64,000 nt of DNA from Armillaria gallica (taxonomy: Eukaryota; Basidiomycota; Agaricomycetes; Agaricales; Physalacriaceae). The stretch spans positions 1,054,001 through 1,118,000 of the forward strand of contig JBANDB010000003.1 in the NCBI GenBank assembly GCA_037576215.1, read 5' to 3'. Below are positions 23,205 through 34,108 of this stretch, one piece after another (position 1 is the stretch's first letter; each line of letters opens with the position of its first letter). Made by a program: the position numbers and the translations under genes. The notes under the pieces are model-generated. The model was not told where the DNA came from. It did not search any database and saw nothing but the letters and a program-made list of their open reading frames with translations.

Positions 23205-24554
23205 CTAAAATGTGGCCACTGGATAGTCGACATACCCTTTCTTCTCATCCGCTTCTAACCCCCCGCGTCCATACAGCGTCGCAAAATCAATATTCCCTTC
23301 CAGCATCTTGCCGTTCTCCAACCTCTTAGCGAAATCCGGGTTCGCAATCCAGGGAATACCAAAGAATACACCATCCACCTTTCCATCCTCAATATACCTC
23401 GCCGCCTCTTCACCTGTAAAAGACGCATTCCCAAATACCCTCGTAGCAGAGTTCTTCAACAAGGACGAGTACGCGTCGATTACATCGTGCTTCGTTCCGC
23501 GCCCAGTGGTATCGAAAGAACCCACGTACCGCACGAGCGTAACGTAGGCGATCCCGAGCTTGTCAAGTTCCGAGATGAGGTACCGGAACGTGTCCAAGGT
23601 TTCTTGAATCGGCATTCTGCTCAAGCCATCAAGAAAGGTATAGTAATACTTGGAATCAGAGCATACCCGATATCATTATAACCCCCCGCAGGATTCAACT
23701 TGATACCGACTCTTTCAGGTCCCCAGACATCCACCGCGGTCTTTACAACCTCTAATGCGAACCTGGCCCTATTCTCCACGCTCCCGCCCCACTCGTCTGT
23801 TCGGCGGTTCGACATGCTATCAAGAAACTGGTGTATCAAGTAGCCGTTTGCACCGTGGATCTCTACGCCGTCGAATCCCGACTCTTTCGCGTTGACAGCG
23901 GCTTGTTTCCATTGAGCAAGCAGAGTACGGGGGTCATCGATTGCGGTGGGAGTGGCATAGCCTGGTTGGCCCGGGAGGAAACAGAATTTTCCTCCTCGAG
24001 CGGCGATTGGTGAGGGTGCATAGACGGGCTGTCTTGAGGCGATTTGTTCTGGTGCATCAGGGTGGCTTATGCGTCCGACTATGGATATGTCAGTATACCT
24101 TTTCCACAATATGAATGGCCGAATACTGACGGTGCCATAGCTACAGAGTAGATCGCGTCAGAGGCCGGCAAAAATCGAAGGAAATAGAATATACCTGTGC
24201 GAAGATAATGCCTCCCTGTTCGTGTACAGCATCAGTGACCTTTTTCCATCCCCTGACCTGATCTTGAGACCAGATACCAGGAGCATTCTGCCATTCCGAT
24301 CTAAATCGGTGTCAGGACCAGTACGAAGAACAAAGCAAGAAATACGCGTACCCTTGTTGAGCGATGAGAATGCCTTCGGTGATAATCAAACCAGCACCTC
24401 CCTCGGCGCGTTGTCGGTAGTACTCGGCGTTGATACCATTGGGAACGTTGGTGGGCACGGACCGGTTTCGCGTCATGGCGGACATGAAAATCCTATTCTT
24501 GAGAGTGATAGGGCCAAAGTTAAGAGGTTGAAACAGCGTTTTGAGGTTTGACAT
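23205..24554 (-). CDS. Old Yellow Enzyme family NADH:flavin oxidoreductase, copy 2
   Basis: Five exons at the same positions as in copy 1: 24554-24352, 24300-24195, 24140-24131 (10-nt microexon CTATGGCACC), 24078-23667 and 23616-23205. All junctions keep the frame. The product opens MSNLKTLFQPLNFGPITLKN, keeps the HGANGYLIHQFLDS His/Asn pair and ends VDYPVATF. It differs from copy 1 by scattered substitutions, for example MSAMTRNR against MAPMTRNR near the flavin region. It is inverted relative to copy 1, about 6.4 kb away, and the 3' flank and promoter are conserved too. Both copies appear functional. The same broad C=C reductase activity is expected, possibly with altered substrate range. 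Confidence 0.95.
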
Positions 24555-24815
24555 TGGCGTAGATGGGAGATGAAGTTTTTCTGGTTGCGATTACAATGCC
24601 ATGACAAGCCCTTTATCATGTATTGAGATACGCGCCCTCGTCATCCGGTTCCCGATATGAAACGTCCGAAAACGCGGTACAAACCTGACTCTGAGATCAA
24701 GATAGCACCATGACCAAAAGTAGGGATTGTCAACAGTTTCTTGTTAAACTATCAGTACTTGGCCGTTTCAGTGAAAGGCTGAATGATTTACTTATCAACA
24801 TCAAACACATTTCTG
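24555..24815 (-). promoter_or_regulatory. Conserved upstream region of OYE copy 2
   Basis: Read on the minus strand, it aligns with 15224-15453 upstream of OYE copy 1, including GATGTTGATAAGTAAA and CATGGTGCTAT. Conservation outside the coding part shows that the promoter was part of the duplicated unit. Confidence 0.6.
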
Positions 24816-25525
24816 TTGCAAGCGACGAATCGGACATCGCACTATCAGCCAGACGCCATAGTACGAGGGACCGCAGCGGAAGCTGTTGCGTCGTAGCTTG
24901 GACCCTCCCCGAGAAATCAGATAAAGACAGTGCTGCAGTCGTCCAGTGTGGTAGCCATCTTGTCTACTAGATCTGAAATTAGTGTGAAGTTGATTGGGTC
25001 TCCGACCTATTTGTTCCGCCCTGCAGATGGAACTTGACCTCCCTGAATCGCGTCTTGAGTCATATCTAATTCATGCTAATCTTCTGACCCCTCTGCCAAA
25101 AAGTTGCGGAGTAGCGCTGATTAGTGAGTGCTGGTTAGTAGCCCATGCGAGTGGCTGATCGACGCCAAGCGACTATGAAAAGATCTAGAGGGAGTGCAGA
25201 CAAGAGCTTGTCTGACTCGGAGGGCCAGGCCGCCACTCTGCCGCGGTCGCGGTCACGGTCCTCTGCGTGCCAGGAACCGGCTTTGTATGCCTATGCTCGG
25301 CGATCAGTTTTGCCAACAGTTAAATTCCTAAATTCGACGGTCGAAACCGCTTCGAGTTGACATTACACACAATCACAGATTCGGTGTGTTCGACTGACGC
25401 GTGGCTAGACGTTCAACTTTCTCCCAGCTTCGTGGCAGCTCGTGGTGCTTCGAGATTCAAAAATGGATATCCTAATATTGTAGAAAACATCCTCCCTTCC
25501 TGTTATACCAATTGACTTGAGTGTT
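24816..25525. other. Intergenic, nothing recognised
   Basis: Similarity to the other OYE flank fades near 24885. A short basic frame at 25145-25360 has no recognised features. Confidence 0.45.
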
Positions 25526-25599
25526 GGCCGACTAGCTCAGTTGGTTAGAGCGTCGTGCTAATAACGCGAAGGTCTTGGGTTCGATCCCCACGTTGGCCA
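25526..25599 (+). tRNA. tRNA-Ile (anticodon AAT), second copy
   Basis: The 74 nt are the same as the minus-strand gene at 13764-13837: GGCCGAC/GTTGGCC acceptor stem, CTAATAA anticodon loop, TTCGATC T loop and discriminator A. The flanking sequences of the two copies are unrelated. Confidence 0.97.
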
Positions 25600-25735
25600 T
25601 ACGTTCAACTGTGACTGTATTTTTCCTAATCTGGAATATGTTACCTTGCTGGAAGTAAGGTCTACCCCTAGTCACAGGTTTCCTTATCCGACTCTGCAAA
25701 ATGTAAATATGTATAAACAATAGATATTCGGCATC

Positions 25736-25852
25736 AGCGGCAAGAGTCGGCAAGATAATATAATGTAAACGGCTGCGACGCGGCATGCTTCACATGTGTA
25801 ACTAATGGAATCGAGCAGCAGCGACAAGAGTCGGCAACATGATATAATGTAA
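25736..25852. repeat. Imperfect direct repeat, two units about 84 bp apart
   Basis: Units at 25736-25768 and 25820-25852 share CAAGAGTCGGCAA followed by ATATAATGTAA with few changes. No function is evident. Confidence 0.6.
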
Positions 25853-26468
25853 GCTACCACACACGTTAATTCCCATAGCAATTCGGCCCGTACAAATGTG
25901 AATGTTTCGTATGGTATTTGATCGGTGGATTGTCGAGGAGACTGAGTGAGGGCTGTAGAGCATTAAATATTAGGCAAGTGTACATAGACTATAGCAGTAA
26001 TATCCAATTTAGTAACTGACGATGTAAGCGCTGCCCTCAAACCTGCCACGCAACCAGTTCCCAGTCTCCTCATCACGACGCCCTTCAGCACTCAGATATC
26101 TGCTCAAAAAAATTCGGTAAGAATCTGTTTCGATCATGAAGAAATTAGGCTTATCTTTCGCAGCACGCTTCCGACATGCCTCTCAAGAAAAAGGTCGGCG
26201 CAGGGGGGTTGAGACTGATATAGACGGCATTTTTTGTACTCCGTGATAAAAATTAAAATGCCCTTGCTTTTTTCGGCCCTACTTAGTTATCTGAAGAGGT
26301 AAGGTAGTGTTCTGCAGTCAAAGCAGCGGGTCTTGCCGTTGCGCTGGCCTTCTTATATACTGCACTCTCATATTTGAAAGGGACAGCGACCAGTCATAAG
26401 CTCCAGCAAGGTCGTACACGCCTCGGCACGCGGCGGGCACTTGTATTATGAAGTCTTAGGCTCTTAGT

Positions 26469-26890
26469 TAGGGTTGCGCACAAAACCTCCAGGGGGTGTA
26501 AGTAACCGTTTGTTACCGACCCCTCCCCAGGGGGTGGTTTTGCTACGGTAAGTTACTGTAACTTACCTTATCACGTGCATTTTCACATGACTGACGCGCC
26601 GCAATTGCCGAATTTTTTCAAAACCTTTCCCTTTGTGTCTTTATACATTTTCTTGCTGTAATGAGGATTAATTCAGCTGTAAAGACCACTCATCTGTAAA
26701 TATACAATACAACTTGAAACATGCATATAATAGTACTGAATTCTTCTGCCCAAATACCTGTCACATGACAGGTAAGTTACCTCAACGAAAACCCCTCCGG
26801 CGAAGGGGTGTAAGTTACCAGTAAGTTACCGGTAACTTACCGGGAATAAACCTAGGTGTATCAAAACCTAGGGTTTCGTGCGCAACCCTA
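26469..26890. mobile_element. MITE, family TAGGGTTGCGCAC, copy 1
   Basis: The ends are inverted: TAGGGTTGCGCACAAAACC on the left, and on the right GGTTTCGTGCGCAACCCTA, which is its reverse complement with one change. The interior holds several copies of GTAAGTTAC and its complement, an ACATGACTGACGCGCC block and an AT-rich middle. It has no coding capacity. TA borders both ends. A 369-bp relative lies at 36478-36846 and a relic at 31117-31226. Confidence 0.9.
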
Positions 26891-27842
26891 CCACAGATAT
26901 TTTTAATTGTCCAGCAGCCAACTAGAGGTGCGAGGGAGAATACGCTAGGCTTTCTACTCTGGCTGTTCCGAATAACCACCTCTCGTTTTGACATGGTTAA
27001 TTTGAGTCAGTTACTAGTCACTATAGTAACTCATCAGTGACCTACCTATCCGAATGCTAACCCTGGTCGAATGGCCAGAATTCTGCGAAATATTTCCTAT
27101 TGACTAGTATGTCGTAGACAGTCGGACGACGATATCAACCTAATGACGGATAGGGTACATACAGACCGTCCCTCCCTCCGATCAATAGGTCTGTATCGTC
27201 TCTGTCTACGAGAGACTACGGATAGGGTGGACGGTCGCATTCCTTACTAGTCAACGCTTTCCCTAATGACACGACACCAAAGCTTTAGGACGCCGTGCGA
27301 ATTAAATCAATGTCACCGGACTTCTCTGTGAGCTCTATTCCACAGAATGAGATTGTAATATTTTCGCACACAAGTGGTACAATGATGGCACCGTGAATAC
27401 GTGTGGCGGACTATGCCCTTCAATGCTGCAGAGATCATAAGGGATCTGCGTTTTGCCTCTCACCACTTTTCCGCTCGACTGACCACAGGTACGGTGATGG
27501 CAACGTACAGACGCAAACCTCGCGTAAATCTTCCCTTTCGTTCAAGTCCATGATGCAGGTATCATTTCGGGTGCCGGGGGATGTGGTACGATGATGAAGC
27601 CTTCGGAGTGTCGCTGCCCCAGCCTAGGATAGGATGCTTGTACATATAATGGTTATCCCAGACGCCTCCTGAGAGAAGTTAACATTCATCGGAGGGAGAA
27701 TACTCGAATGATATCTAATCGATATCACTGTTGATCCCTTTGCGGTCGACGGAAGTTCTCATACTATTCATGAGTACAGAAGTATAGGGTAGATCTTTAA
27801 TAGCCGACTAGAAAAACCGGTGCGCTACCGAAACCCTACTAT
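26891..27842. other. Intergenic, nothing recognised
   Basis: Around 27140-27235, GACGGATAGGGT and ACGGATAGGGTGGACGGTC form short imperfect repeats. No gene structure is visible. Confidence 0.4.
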
Positions 27843-28551
27843 TCATTTGTCAAATGGTTGCCCGTACGTCTCGATGAACAGTGACTTTCGAAGTTGGACT
27901 TCATCTTTGACTCTGTCAAACCATCTTTGTGCCTGAACAATGTTCGATGAATCCGAAGTCAAAAGCCCCCGCCTCGCGTTTGAAAAGATTCGCTCTATCA
28001 ACCACTTGAGTATCTGCCTCTCCTTAATTTTTTTCTCCCGGTACACGGTCTTGGGGTATAGGCGAGATAACCTATCTAGAAAGACCTTCTTTTCTGTCCA
28101 GTCGATTACAATGGGGAGGCGCATGCAATCGGGATCGCGCTCTAGGCTCTCCATGAGCCCTTGGAGGCTGTGGGTTTGGGCTTTGGCTTGCCGTATGAAC
28201 CGCATGCCGTCAAAGTCAAGGATAGAGTGAACATCATCAAGAGTTGGGAGGGCTTTATCCTCGACCTGCAGCGCGGTTGGCTCGGTCTTGGGAGCATGGC
28301 CAAGGTTCCTGCTTTTCGGATGTAGACAGAAGGGGAGGAGTTTTTCGACTTGGCGAAGCTCTTCAAGTACTTGTAAATGTTGAGGGAAGTTTCCGTGGCT
28401 GGAAAGGAAACATGACTATAATCCCAGAGATACGACAATGGGATTGTGACATACATGAAAGTCACTTGATGAATCAAGCGCTTTGGAACAGGTTTCGGGG
28501 GAAGAGCCGACAAAGAGGCGCTTTCTTCTTGGGAGGGTTCTGTGTCTCTAT
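27843..28551 (-). CDS. Fmp46/DUF1687-like thioredoxin-fold protein, paralogue 3
   Basis: The first readable exon gives PPKPVPKRLIHQVTF. A GTATGT...TTTCCAG intron (phase 2) joins it to HGNFPQHLQVLEEL. The long exon then reads KLLPFCLHPKSRNLGH, ALPTLDDVHSILDFDG, THSLQGLMESLERDPDC and RLPIVIDWTEKKVFLDR. The last segment closely resembles the P..VDW.NG..V end of the Fmp46/DUF1687 family. It is the most family-like of the three paralogues and has a shorter C-terminus (YGQPFDK). No CxxC is present. The 5' boundary at 28551 is an acceptor-like site, and the start codon was not identified. It is transcribed divergently from the gene at 28836. Confidence 0.65.
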
Positions 28552-28835
28552 AATTTCTAATTATCGTTCATTTCTTTCCGTGACTGATTTCACGATGCCT
28601 ACGTGTGTGGATCCTGCTTCAGTGCCTGTACGGGACCGTCTATCTTGGTTTGTGTTTTCTTCGAGTATCTCCGGAAAGCAGATAGACGTATTCTGGGAGC
28701 GGCAGATTTGGCGGCCGTAAACATGTCGTTCGAATCTGACGGCGAGCGTGTCGACGCGTTGGTTGGGTGTTGAGATAGAAAAAGGTTGACGGCCCGCCAG
28801 GACCGGTGTGACGGATGACTAATTTGATCATCCCT

Positions 28836-30732
28836 CCCTCATGAACTACGAGGACATAAATACATCCAAGCACTCTCGTTCTGACAGTGAAAGCAGTTCC
28901 CTCCCTCTCCGCAAACGTTTTTCTCCCTCATTTCTCCTTGATGAATGACTCAGCCGCGAAAATATTGAGAGTATTGTTGAAGTCTATCTAACTCGCGGAC
29001 CACACGATGGTCTTACGGAAGCCTTGTTGATGCAGGACGATCCTGGGTCAAGAGCGCTGCACGTACCGATATTGGCGACCTTCGCCGAACAATTGCTTAG
29101 ATTTATAGGACCTTATAAGAAGGCTGAAATAGACTTTCTGAAAATTAGCAGTAGTAGCCTACGACTTCTGCAGACCGACGAGGATGTTTTCGACCTCGTT
29201 CTGAATGCCGCGCGTGAGGTTCTTGATCAGCAAAGCACGCACCAGAGTGTCCGCAATCTTTTCAGACTTCGTATGTAAGGGCCCTTTCAGCAAATTTACT
29301 GCGAACCTGACTCGATATCATTTATAGGTCCTATCAGGCTGCCTCAGCCGACGTACGAGTATCTGAAATGTACGTCCGGCTCTTTGTTTTATGTATTATT
29401 ACACACTAACCTTGACATTCATTCAAGATTTTCGTGTCGGTGGCTGCAAGAGGAGATGGTGAGGGCACACATGCGGATGGTGTTCTCTTCTCCTGCCAAT
29501 AGAGAGTATACGACATCTGGATATCCTTCTGAGGCGATCCTGGCGGAAGCGGCTGCCATTTCAATTTATGAAGAGCAAGTCGATATGGTGGAGGTCGTTC
29601 ACCACCTTTTCGAAGACGATCTCCTCGATGATAGTGAACGGGGCCAACTTGTTGCGAGGCTTATCCTTACGAAGGCTTGGAATGCGGCAATCCATCGACT
29701 GCTTTTAGACAAGAAACAACCTCTGATGCCAGTCTCCCACCAAAATAATCAGGCCGTTTATTCGAGACCTATCCCCCTAATCGACTTTTTGACTGCCCTT
29801 CTCCCAGAAGAACATCTACCCAAGCTTTTTCAAAGCATGCCTGATAACCGTGTTGGAGGACCAACTTTCGCTGAAGCGTTCGAGTTCGCATACGTGTACT
29901 TTACCCATTTTGGACGCGCCGGATCTTCCGATGTTATCAACTCTAGCTCTGGGATCGCAGCGTTCATTCGTGGCATGGCTTATCAATGCTCCTTTGGTCA
30001 TCCCGACATCGATATTTTCGTTCCTCTTCTCATCGTTCCCAAAGACGTGGCTACATGTCCAGACTTCGATGTCGACCGGCTCCCACTCGACCAGTTCCGA
30101 AACTCAGGTATCATGATTTCGGTCAAGGACGAGCCGAGTTTCTGTGCGTGGGACGAGACTATCAGTGCGGAAGAGCTTGGATTCTGGTTGGATGAGGATA
30201 CGGAGGTTAATGTACCTTACGTCGTCCTCTCGATGCATCTTGCTGGGACCCGAAGTCCGTTGGTACCGTCGTCTTCCGAAGGGTCACCCACGACACCACT
30301 CACTCCCTCAAGTGAGACTGAGACACTGCTGGACACTGAACCGAAGCTTCAACCACAATCCGACAAAAAGGAGCATCCTCGATATACGATAAATATCTCT
30401 GGCTGTTCACCCTCCCTCTACAAGGTCATCAACGCAAACGAACATGACAAATATTCCAGAATTCTCTCTCCGAATGGAATACCCAATGATTACCCATACA
30501 AGTCACCGGCGTCTGCTGTTCTTCTGAAGAAAATGAAGCCCATCTGGAGTCTTGATTTGACATGCTTCGATTGGGCTCACGGTATGCCAGGTGTTGGCGT
30601 TGTTACGGAGAGGAAGATTGTCTAGGGATCGCGTATGGCCGCCAAGCGGTGACTATTGAAGAAGACGGCGATGACGGTGATTCGGATGTTCAGATGAACG
30701 ATGAAGTGAACATCACGCGAGGTCCTAATTAG
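28836..30732 (+). CDS. Member of a large agaric-specific protein family of unknown function
   Basis: Readable sequence begins at about 28955 (ENIESIVEVYLTRGPHDGL), continues through SVRNLF to a GTATGT donor at 29271, and from 29328 (PIRLPQPTYEYLK) into a long exon. That exon carries SPANREYTTSGYPSEAILAE, VDMVEVVHHLFEDDLLDD, VARLILTKAWNAAIHRLL, RPIPLIDFLTALLPEEHLP, FTHFGRAGSSDVINSSSG and DIDIFVPLLIVPKDVATCP. I recognise this order from abundant uncharacterised agaric proteins; no function is established to my knowledge. A 44-nt intron (GTATGCC...TGTCTAG) near 30600 is needed to read through the TAG at 30623 into an acidic tail ending TRGPN at 30732. The start near 28836 and the junction at about 29365 are uncertain. 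Confidence 0.55.
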
Positions 30733-31116
30733 TTCTGCTAGGTAGAGTCCATTGCTGTTACATACTGCTTTCCTTCCCTATCAAGATAGTTGGCTCATCA
30801 TGATTTTCATCTTTTCGGAGTTCCTTGCGTACCTCCCTCAGTTCGGGCTATCTGTGTACCTTCTGCGTGCGGGAGTGACATACCTGACCGCCGCCGCCGT
30901 GAATATCTTGCTCGAGTCTGATCACGACACTTTGAGCGCATTGAGGTGGTTAACAGAATTATCGTCCTGATTCACAGATTCGACTAACGACACTGTCAAA
31001 AGTTCATGATTCAGCACTGTTCAATGTTTGATTATTGGTATATTATTATATGCTCCGTCAACGTTCCAACATCCAAGACTGTTCCTTGACTCCAAGACCA
31101 AACTTCTAGCCTGAGG
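30733..31116. other. Intergenic, nothing recognised
   Basis: An AT-rich 3' region of the preceding gene, with only a short unassigned frame at 30752-30970. Confidence 0.4.
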
Positions 31117-31226
31117 TAGCTTGCGCACGAAACCCTGGTTTTGATATGCCAGGATTTCAGACCGGTAAGTTACCTCCCCTCGCTGGAGGGGTTTTCATCG
31201 AGCAATCATCGAGGCAACTTACCTAT
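31117..31226. mobile_element. Truncated relic of the TAGGGTTGCGCAC MITE family
   Basis: It keeps GCGCACGAAACC of the terminal repeat and internal GGTAAGTTACC plus a CCCCTC/GAGGGG hairpin similar to copy 1, ending in AACTTACCT. The right terminal repeat is absent. Confidence 0.65.
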
Positions 31227-31532
31227 CAATGGTCATCTGGTTACACTGGAGCCGTAAGATCACCGTTACATTCAATCCTATAGCATGTACATTGTATAGT
31301 CTACGTACAAGATAAATCACAATTGTGTAATGTTTTTCAACAAATTCCAGTCCATGAGAGAGAGAAAATGTGAAAGAAATGCGAAGATAAAAATGCGGGA
31401 AAATATTCGACAATCGCGTTATGATAAAGGCTGCTGCCAGACTTTCGAATTGCCAAGCTAGTAAAATAACGTTTGCGGGGGTCAGTAAAAAGTATAACTC
31501 AAGGCAGAAAAACCTATACATAACAATTTTAC

Positions 31533-31612
31533 TGGACACTGTGGGAGTTGAACCCACGACCTCACGCAAACTCAATGCGAAGCGTGCGCGCTACCAACTG
31601 TGCCAAGTGCCC
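31533..31612 (-). tRNA. tRNA-Ala (anticodon CGC), with a 7-nt intron
   Basis: The acceptor stem GGGCACT pairs with AGTGTCC and contains the G3:U70 pair that identifies alanine tRNA. The anticodon stem is CACGC/GCGTG, with anticodon CGC at 31579-31577 and a 7-nt intron after position 37 (31575-31569). The T arm is GTGGG-TTCAACT-CCCAC. It lies 134 bp upstream of the CSN1 start, on the opposite strand. Confidence 0.93.
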
Positions 31613-31745
31613 ATATAGGACAGTGCATTTGAGCTGCTCACTATCCAATAAAGGCATACTCGTTTGGAGTCAACTGCAGTTCCAGTTTCATTCAATTACC
31701 ACCACCATCCTCGTCCGACCTGCAGTGGTCTGCACGTTCAGCCAC

Positions 31746-33426
31746 ATGGATATCGATGCGCCTGAAGAGAATGCGCAGGCCAGCACTTCGCAGCCGAAAC
31801 GTTCGTTCACTGTCCCGGTGGACGACGCGCACCCCTTTGACCTTGAAAGTTACATATCCAATTACTCCGGGCGTACTGCTGTGGACCGCCTGACTCACAT
31901 AATCCAACTGTGCCCAACGATTGCCGTTGAGGCTTTCCACCTAGCCATCCAGCATATTCACCAATCGCGCGACCCGTCACAGTACCAAGGCCTCGTAACG
32001 GCGTACGAGCAGGCTCATGCGAATGCTAACGGATCTCTGCCGCCGATATCTGAATTCTCCACGCTCAGCGCGCGATGGATAGATGAGACCCTTGCTAGGA
32101 ACCAGTCGGATCGATTGAAGCTGGATATGGAGCTGAAAACGTACTCGAATAACATGATCAAGGAGAGCATTCGGGTGCGTAGTACTCGATTGTCGACTGG
32201 AGGTTTTCTAACGGCAGCGCAGATGGCGCATCGCGACCTGGGAGACTTTTATCGAGTCATCGGAGAGTACGCCACGTCGCTGAAGCATTACACGAAATCC
32301 CGAGAATACTGCACCACCAGCCAACACGTCCTTGATATGTGCCTTTCCGTCCTCGAGCTCCTTATCGAACAAAGAAACTACGGCCACCTGCCTACCTACG
32401 TCTTCAAGGCTGAAGCCGCTTTGGACGCAGCCACAGCCGCGGCCTCTGCTTCTGCCAATAAAGACGCCCCGACACCGATGGTTTCAACCGGCGCGAAGAA
32501 GTCCTCTCCCGAACGGGACAGAGTGCAGTCGAAACTCGACTTGGCCACTGCCTTGTCGTATCTGGGACAGGACAACTACGAAAAGGCGTCGTACAACCTC
32601 CTGCGACTGGGGTCGACGAAGGATCTCGGTGAATGGATTGGGAGGCTCGTCAGTCCCAGTGATATCGCTATATACGGGACTATATGCGCGATGGCGAGTC
32701 TCTCTCGGGGTGCCTTCAAGGCTCGGGTGCTGGATAACCCTTCGTTCGGCGTGTATATCGAGCAGGAGCCTTACCTTCGTGAACTTATCGAGGCGTACAT
32801 GGCCAGCAAGTTCCAGACTGTCCTTGATCTCCTATCGCGGTACTCTGTGCGATCTTTTTCTCTTGCATTACATTCTCCTGCTGATTGGTGTGTTTCAGAC
32901 CCGCCACTATATCGATATCCACCTCACCTCGCATGTGCGAGCTTTGATGAACGCAATCAAGAACCGTGCGGTGGTGCTATACTTCCAGCCATTCTCATCT
33001 ATTCGTCTCGACAGGATGAGTCAAGCTTTCGGGTGGAGCGTGGACGAGACTGAAAGCCAGGTGGTTACTCTTATTCAATCAGGGGATATCCAAGGGAGGG
33101 TGGATAGTCAGAATAAGGTATGTCTTCAAGCCAACCTGCCCCCTTTCAATACTAACGTCCCGAGAAGATTCTACAGGTCAAACAGGTTGACCATAGAGCG
33201 GATTTGTTCGCGCGCGCTATCAAGGCTGGAAATGATATGCATTCGGCAAATAGAAAACTGTTACTGAGGATGCGGCTGTGAGTATTGTTATTTTTCTCCT
33301 CAATGCTTTTAGACCCGAGACTGACACCATTATTACAGGCAGCAGCTGGACCTTGTCATCAAGCCTCCCAAGGGAGCATCATCGTCGCATCAGAGTTCCA
33401 TGGGGGATTATATTCAGGTTGAATGA
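31746..33426 (+). CDS. csn1: COP9 signalosome complex subunit 1 (CSN1/GPS1)
   Basis: Four exons: 31746-32846, 32899-33117, 33168-33277 and 33339-33426. The start MDIDAPEENAQAS is the first ATG in the correct frame. The middle is an RPN7-type helical repeat region (TAAQMAHRDLGDFYRVIGEY, KLDLATALSYLGQDNYEKAS). The C-terminal PCI/winged-helix domain spans exons 2-3 (HVRALMNAIKNRAVVLYFQP, RMSQAFGWSVDETESQVVTL, IQSGDIQGRVDSQNK). It ends in a Gly/Ser-rich tail and MGDYIQVE. By family knowledge it is a scaffold subunit of the complex that removes NEDD8 from cullins, acting in nucleus and cytoplasm. That links it functionally, not by operon, to the F-box proteins elsewhere in the window. Length of about 500 residues is normal. 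Confidence 0.95.
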
Positions 33427-33574
33427 GTAGGGTGTGCTCTTTGTCAATTTGTTATTTTTCTGTAAGAGTATAAGCAATCAGCAATCATCGATTCATTGTA
33501 CCAGCGCTACAAAGAACTTTGCAAAGTTTACAGGTGGTCCAGACCGCCTGTGGTGGCTAAGTATCATAATACCA

Positions 33575-33659
33575 GGGCTCTTGGCACAGTTGGTAGCGCG
33601 CACGCTTTGCATTCTACATTGTCCGCGTGAGGTCGTGGGTTCAATTCCCACAGTGTTCA
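33575..33659 (+). tRNA. tRNA-Ala (anticodon TGC), with a 12-nt intron
   Basis: The acceptor stem GGGCTCT pairs with AGTGTTC with a G3:U70 pair, a G:U at position 2 and one T:T mismatch at position 5. The anticodon stem is CACGC/GCGTG, with anticodon TGC at 33608-33610 and an intron at 33612-33623. The T arm is GTGGG-TTCAATT-CCCAC. The mismatch leaves some doubt about whether it is active. It shares D and T arms with the CGC gene at 31533-31612. Confidence 0.88.
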
Positions 33660-34108
33660 ATACATTCTGTATCTCATTTTCTTATTTTATCCTTTGATGC
33701 TTCGAAGTTCGAAGTTCGAACACGAATGTCGAAAAAGTACCGAGACTTGGCTAACTCGCTTGAGAGTCGAGACCTCCCCTGAAATTGCTTGAATAAGGTG
33801 TCGCAAGAAACTTCAGGGCCACTGGACTTGTCGTCTACTTCAACAAAGGAAGACATATAACAGCTTCCAAAGTCCAGAGAAGCACTGCCATTAATCATCG
33901 TCTCCTTCAACGTGTTTTCCGGTTTTCCATTGGCTTATGCTGCCAGTGATGACATCGGTGAGCCTCAATAAAAGCTTGACTCAACTTATTTATTCGAACC
34001 TGCATCCTATAATACGGCCGAGTAAAATAGGTAATATATTATCAATAGTATCGCCCATTCCGAATCTTCATACACCCGTTTCTACAAACGAATACAAAAT
34101 GACTAACG

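Noticed and set aside
13700..25600. The two tRNA-Ile genes as the outer ends of the OYE inverted duplication
   Set aside because: The sequences next to the tRNAs are unrelated, and OYE-flank similarity ends near 15090 and 24885, well before the tRNAs.
25532..25786. Minus-strand open frame across the second tRNA-Ile
   Set aside because: It is a chance frame through the tRNA gene (VGIEPKTFALLARRSNQLS is antisense tRNA).
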